Shown here: positions 59,935 through 64,000 of the stretch, piece by piece
Layout: each line of letters starts with the position of its first letter
Position numbering within the stretch: the first letter of the stretch is position 1
From: Panorpa germanica
Lineage: Eukaryota; Arthropoda; Insecta; Mecoptera; Panorpidae
Reading direction: 5' to 3'
DNA length: 64,000 bases
Assembly (NCBI GenBank): GCA_963678705.1
Contig: OY783207.1
Location: 5,146,001 to 5,210,000, forward strand
Notes under the pieces: generated by a model
The model's input: the letters and a program-made list of their open reading frames with translations, nothing else
What the model was told of the DNA's origin: nothing
Database searches by the model: none
Program-made: the position numbers and the translations under genes

Positions 59935-60140
59935 CTCGGAATATTTTACCTTAAAGGTTATATTAAAAGGTAGAATTTCACCAATAGTGACGTCTAAAGA
60001 TGACGTATTGTTTGTCCCTTTAACTTACACCATTGCAACTAATTAAAAAGTAATTATATGTAAGAAGTTGTGTCGATTAACCTTATCAATATATAATATG
60101 ATTTTATAAATTTGAAAACTAAGGAAATAACCCAATTAGT
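59935..60140. repeat. Palindrome-bearing element, degenerate copy 5
   Basis: The blocks GTCCCTTTAACTTA, AAAAAGTAATTATATGTAAG, AACCTTATCAATATATAATA and ACTAAGGAAATAACCCAATT follow the order of the other copies. The central palindrome is lost. Confidence 0.45.
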
Positions 60141-61060
60141 ATAAGTAAAAATTTCGTGGCGTAGTATACTAACTGTTATAAGAAATTAATCTTGATTCCA
60201 CACATACAAGTATACCACATAAATATTTCAAATAATAAAATTTTAACACCAACCAACTATCTTGGGCTTGGACATTTGTTATTTATATACGAGCGAAATA
60301 TATTTTGTGAGTAAATTGTTAATTGCTAAAAAAATAATAAAACGGTACTCAACTTATAAAAAATAAGGGACTTTATTGGTTGTTTAAATAAAAACTTTAT
60401 TTAGTGCGATATAAGTTTCATGTTTATCGTATACTGGAATCTTTTTTTACTTCTCACAAGGAGTTAAAGTCTAACTTTTAGATATAACACCATATTACAT
60501 TGATATATGACCATGAAAAAGTATTATTTTATTGTTAAAGGTACGCTCACAAAAGAAACATTACTCGCTCTAAATATTTGTTGTTCTGTTTTTATTTACT
60601 TGTTGTTATCTGGTGAGATGGAGGAAAGATAAATTATTATGTACATAGAACTTTTTTAAAAATTGTAATGAACACAACTAGTTTTAGTGTTACATTTTAG
60701 AACGTATTTAGAAGTTCTATTGTTTATTTTAAAGGCTACATAGTATACTGTATATAATCTTCATTAAAATCTATTATTAATGAAGACAATGAATCAAAAA
60801 TGTCTATTTCAAAAACTAAATACAGTACAGATGAATATTGCGTTCTTGGAAAACTTTACTACAGGAATTGCATTATTGCAAACGCCTGAAACTACAAGAC
60901 TACTGTTATACATGCATATAACAACGGGTAGTAATAGCATAACCATACCAGGTTACTGATTAGAACCCTATCATATTTCTGACTGAAACCCTATAATGTT
61001 CTTGCCTAAAACGCTATCAGTTTTTCTCAGTAAGGTATTTGAGAGGCAGTTGCGCTTTTT

Positions 61061-61101
61061 TTCTTATTTAGATCCTTGCAGTATTCTTATTTAGATCCTT
61101 G
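61061..61101. repeat. 23-bp tandem duplication
   Basis: TTCTTATTTAGATCCTTG occurs twice, at 61061 and 61084, with identical sequence over 18 bases. Confidence 0.85.
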
Positions 61102-61502
61102 AGTAGTCTTTAGTTATTCTCTCTAATATAAGAAATACGGTTTGAAATATTTTTATTTTCATGTTTTAATTTAATTTAAAACATAATCTTAGGATCATGA
61201 ACTTAGAATAAAAATATAATGTTGATATAAGAAATAATGTAGTATCTTCAGAGCTCAAAATTAGTAAGTTTCTCAGTTTAGAAACAGAATTTTTTATAGT
61301 TATAAAGGAAAGTGTCTTCTAAGTGTCAATAACTAACAGGTATTGACAAAGGGACATAAATCTGATATGTTTTTAACACTACATTCTGAGAGTATGAATA
61401 TAAATACTCTGCTTTTAAAGAGGAGGGCATAATCTTATACCCAGGCTTCAAAAGGACGTACATGTTTCGTACGTCAAACTATCTCACTTTTTGCATTCAA
61501 CG

Positions 61503-61565
61503 TAAATACAAAATATATTTGGCTAAATACAAAATGTAATTGGCTAAATACAAAATATATTTTCC
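61503..61565. repeat. 21-bp tandem repeat, three units
   Basis: Units TAAATACAAAATATATTTGG-C start at 61503, 61524 and 61545, with one to three differences. Confidence 0.85.
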
Positions 61566-62625
61566 ATCAAAAAACGTATAGAAATTCGATTAAATTAAAC
61601 TCATAACCTATATGTATGGGCAATATAAAGAGTTTATTTTATAAGTTATAAACGCACCCTTACTTGATACCTATGAATATTATTTATTTTAAAATGGCAT
61701 GGTGTTTATTACCTTGTTTCTTATCACAAATCTCTCCTTACTCCCTTTATTGTATTCCATCTATGAAACAATACTCGTAATAATAATATTACTATTTATT
61801 TCTGAATTATCTCTTATGATTATAATATTAATAGACAGTTTTTGTAATGGTTTATGATTGCACTATATGGAGAAGTATTTATTATATATGTATTATAGAC
61901 TATATACATATGTGTTGATTGTCTCAACAACTGCCTACTATTTACTGCTTAGTGAGTATGTAAATTTACAGGTGTTGTTAACAATATGTAATTGTTTAAC
62001 CAGCATTGATTTTATTTTAGTTGTTGTAGTACAATTATACATACAAGCATCGTTTGAAAGTTGTTTTAAGTCGTAAATTGTACCACTTACTTGAAGGAAA
62101 TAAGGAGATGTTCACAGTTACTTGTATTTAAACTTTTCTAACACAGCAATAGTTAACCTTCTAGTTCATTAAAGAGGTAACTCTAATAAAAGTCCATAAT
62201 TCCTCAATATCTGAAAACCCTAGCTCGGAGTTGACGAAGTTCATAATATTAACTAGTTTTAAATATGTATATGTAAAAAGAAATTTGGAAGCACTGGAAA
62301 ATATGAAACGCATATCCTATAAAAATATTAACAGAAAAAAAAATTTCATTTTCAACACACTATATGTTTTTAAATAGTTGATATACTAATTAATGATCTA
62401 TTTATTAACAAAGCTTGAACATTTCTCTAAAACCTAACTTTTACATGGTTTAAATAGCTCAATCGTGTACAAAGTTATTAACGTTTTTATATTTGAAAAC
62501 ATGGAGTTGCAAATTGATTGTCATTTTAGTACACTGTTGCCATTTATATCTAACTATATAACCATGAAGTAATGTTTCACCTTAAGCAATGATAATTTAT
62601 TATAAGTTATATATTTATAAATTTT

Positions 62626-62760
62626 TTGATAAAATGCAATTTACTGGTCGGACTAAACAGAAAACTGGAAGTAGTAATATGTAGACTCATGATAAGTCAT
62701 ACTAATCTTACTATAACATACTTGTTTAAAAGAAAGATCGAATATTATATGAATTTAAGG
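62626..62760 (+). pseudogene. LINE ORF2 C-terminal scrap, family A
   Basis: The frame reads NRKLEVVICRLMISHTNLTI then TYLFKRK, matching the NRILEVVIYRPLIGHTNYTH / TYLFKRE segment of the 16.4-kb LINE. The cysteine motif and 3' UTR that should follow are lost. A short, old fragment. Confidence 0.65.
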
Positions 62761-63815
62761 TATCATCTGTGTTTTTTGTTTTTTAAGTGTAGATTTTTTA
62801 TTAAACTTAGTCAAATTTCTTCTGTAGAGTATTGATAATAGAAAGACCAATCTAATAATCTTAGAACACAAACCAAGCCTCTGTTATAGAAAGTAACCTC
62901 TTTAACAAATTTGCATTTTTTTGTAGAATATGCAATTTATAAAATAGATAAAAGCGACATCGATTTTTTGCACCTAGTATTATTTTAATATAAATTTGAT
63001 ATTTCAATTTATCATTAATTTACCTGTCATTTGATACACTGCATAACATTTTATCATCGTACTTTTATAAGAACTACTTTCACTTTCTTCATAATTTATG
63101 CCATCCGTAACATTTACAACAAAAACAAATAATTAAAAAAGAAATAGTTTGACAGAATGTAATTAATACAATCTCTAAGTAAACAATACTGTTGATAACA
63201 TCAAGCGATTGTTCAATAATAATAATTGTTGTTGTTGGCAGTACTCGTAGCCGAGGAAGTATTTTATGAAATGTTATTGTTAATAATAAATTAAATAAAA
63301 CCTTGATTAGCACCTTTTGTTTGTCATAGATTCAACATTCATTGTTTGTTAATTGACTTGTCTAATGTAATTAAGATTGAGATTATATCGACGTTAAATT
63401 ATAAACGGTATATATACTGCATTATGTTATCTGTATAAGCCAAGTACTTCAAACGAAGGCTGAAGTGTTAAACGTAGGACAGGGTGTCCAGCAGTATCGT
63501 ACAAAATTTGGTTCATGTTATACATTGTGTTAGGTAGCAAGGTGCAATTTGACTATTTATTTTTTTCTGCTATTTTTATGTTTTTTTTATAAGTTAAATG
63601 CCAACAGTGGCTCAATTTAAGTTGGTATGTTAATTGTTTTATTTTTTGGCGTTTATCAGATGTGTACCTACCCTTATATACTAAGTTCCAAGCATCTGTC
63701 TTATTTTAAAAAAATAACAGACACTTTTGAAGTCGTAAAAGCTTTTAAAATTAAAAAAAGCTGCACAGTTTATGACATTTATAACAATAAATATTATAAA
63801 AAATAATAATTATTA
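62761..63815. other. Anonymous AT-rich stretch
   Basis: A half-site ACAGGGTGTCCAG lies at about 63481 (compare the 14.2-kb MITE end). No gene was found. Confidence 0.45.
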
Positions 63816-64000
63816 TAAAAAAAATATTTTTTTCGTGGCGAGAATTGTATTTTTAAAAAAATATAATTTTCAAAAAAATTGATGGTACCCGATTTGGAAA
63901 ATTAAAACGGATCCTATAGTAAAATTCATCGCTGATTCCAAATCTGCAATTTATTTTTTCTTTGGACTGCCGGTTTTTGAGTTATCGGCATTTTATAGGT
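63816..64000. repeat. CGCGGCGAAAATAATATT repeat family, copy 3 (runs off the window)
   Basis: A degenerate TTTTTTTCGTGGCGAGAATT module is followed by a GC-richer block including TCTTTGGACTGCCGGTTTTT. The latter is the reverse complement of the block at 11329-11348. The element probably continues past the window edge. Confidence 0.55.

Larger units (their letters stand above)
60141..62625. other. Anonymous AT-rich stretch with short tandem repeats
   Basis: No gene was recognised. Three degenerate copies of a GAAACCCTAT-type block lie at 60960-61020, and two cleaner tandem repeats are listed separately. Confidence 0.45.

Noticed and set aside
1-64000. Frequent TACGAGTAT / ATACTCGTA strings scattered through the window
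   Set aside because: A rough count (about ten) is close to expectation for a 7-mer of this composition on both strands. The strings are not phased or clustered.

Overview
This window looks like gene-poor, AT-rich nuclear DNA from an arthropod, most likely an insect. The reasons are the strong A+T bias, long intergenic or intronic spacing with no multi-exon host gene, an animal-type U2 snRNA fragment, and the particular mix of mobile elements (P-element, mariner, non-LTR LINE tails and many TIR/MITE families). A hemipteran-like host is a guess only. I found no bacterial-type operon, CRISPR array, complete tRNA or rRNA gene, and no host protein gene that I can defend.

The one clearly functional-looking gene is at 40.2-44.3 kb. 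It is an almost textbook P-element-superfamily transposon of about 4.02 kb with matching terminal and subterminal inverted repeats, an 8-bp flanking duplication, and a two-exon minus-strand THAP-domain transposase. The 51-codon first exon joins across an 88-bp intron to an 897-codon second exon. The C2CH zinc-finger residues and the DDE-type blocks of the P/THAP9 family are all present.

The rest is a graveyard of smaller elements, many present two to five times. 1-6 kb holds an old repeat, a 731-bp element with 4-bp ATAA flanks, a PIF/Harbinger-like element and a TTAA-flanked element. 7.3-9.8 kb is a 2.5-kb structure with 550-bp inverted arms around a GC-richer, protein-like relic. 13-20 kb has MITEs, a U2-snRNA/LINE chimera, a second copy of the ATAA/TTAA element and a mariner stub. 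22-34 kb has diverged repeats, copies of a palindrome-bearing 0.5-kb element, LINE tails and a second TTAA-flanked element. 36-38 kb has two hAT-like elements. 44-52 kb has more LINE tails, an internally deleted mariner, and a 119-bp GC-rich island between 10-bp direct repeats. 55-64 kb has further copies of the 0.5-kb family, a third TTAA-flanked element, a LINE scrap and short tandem repeats.

Functionally the only system is transposition. The P-like transposase probably acts on the inverted-repeat ends that bracket it. The MITEs and deleted copies would depend on transposases encoded elsewhere. Candidate host signals are weak: an 81-bp open segment with good splice sites at 5.7 kb, a GC-richer patch with a short ATG frame at 34.5 kb, and a 116-codon frame at 53 kb.
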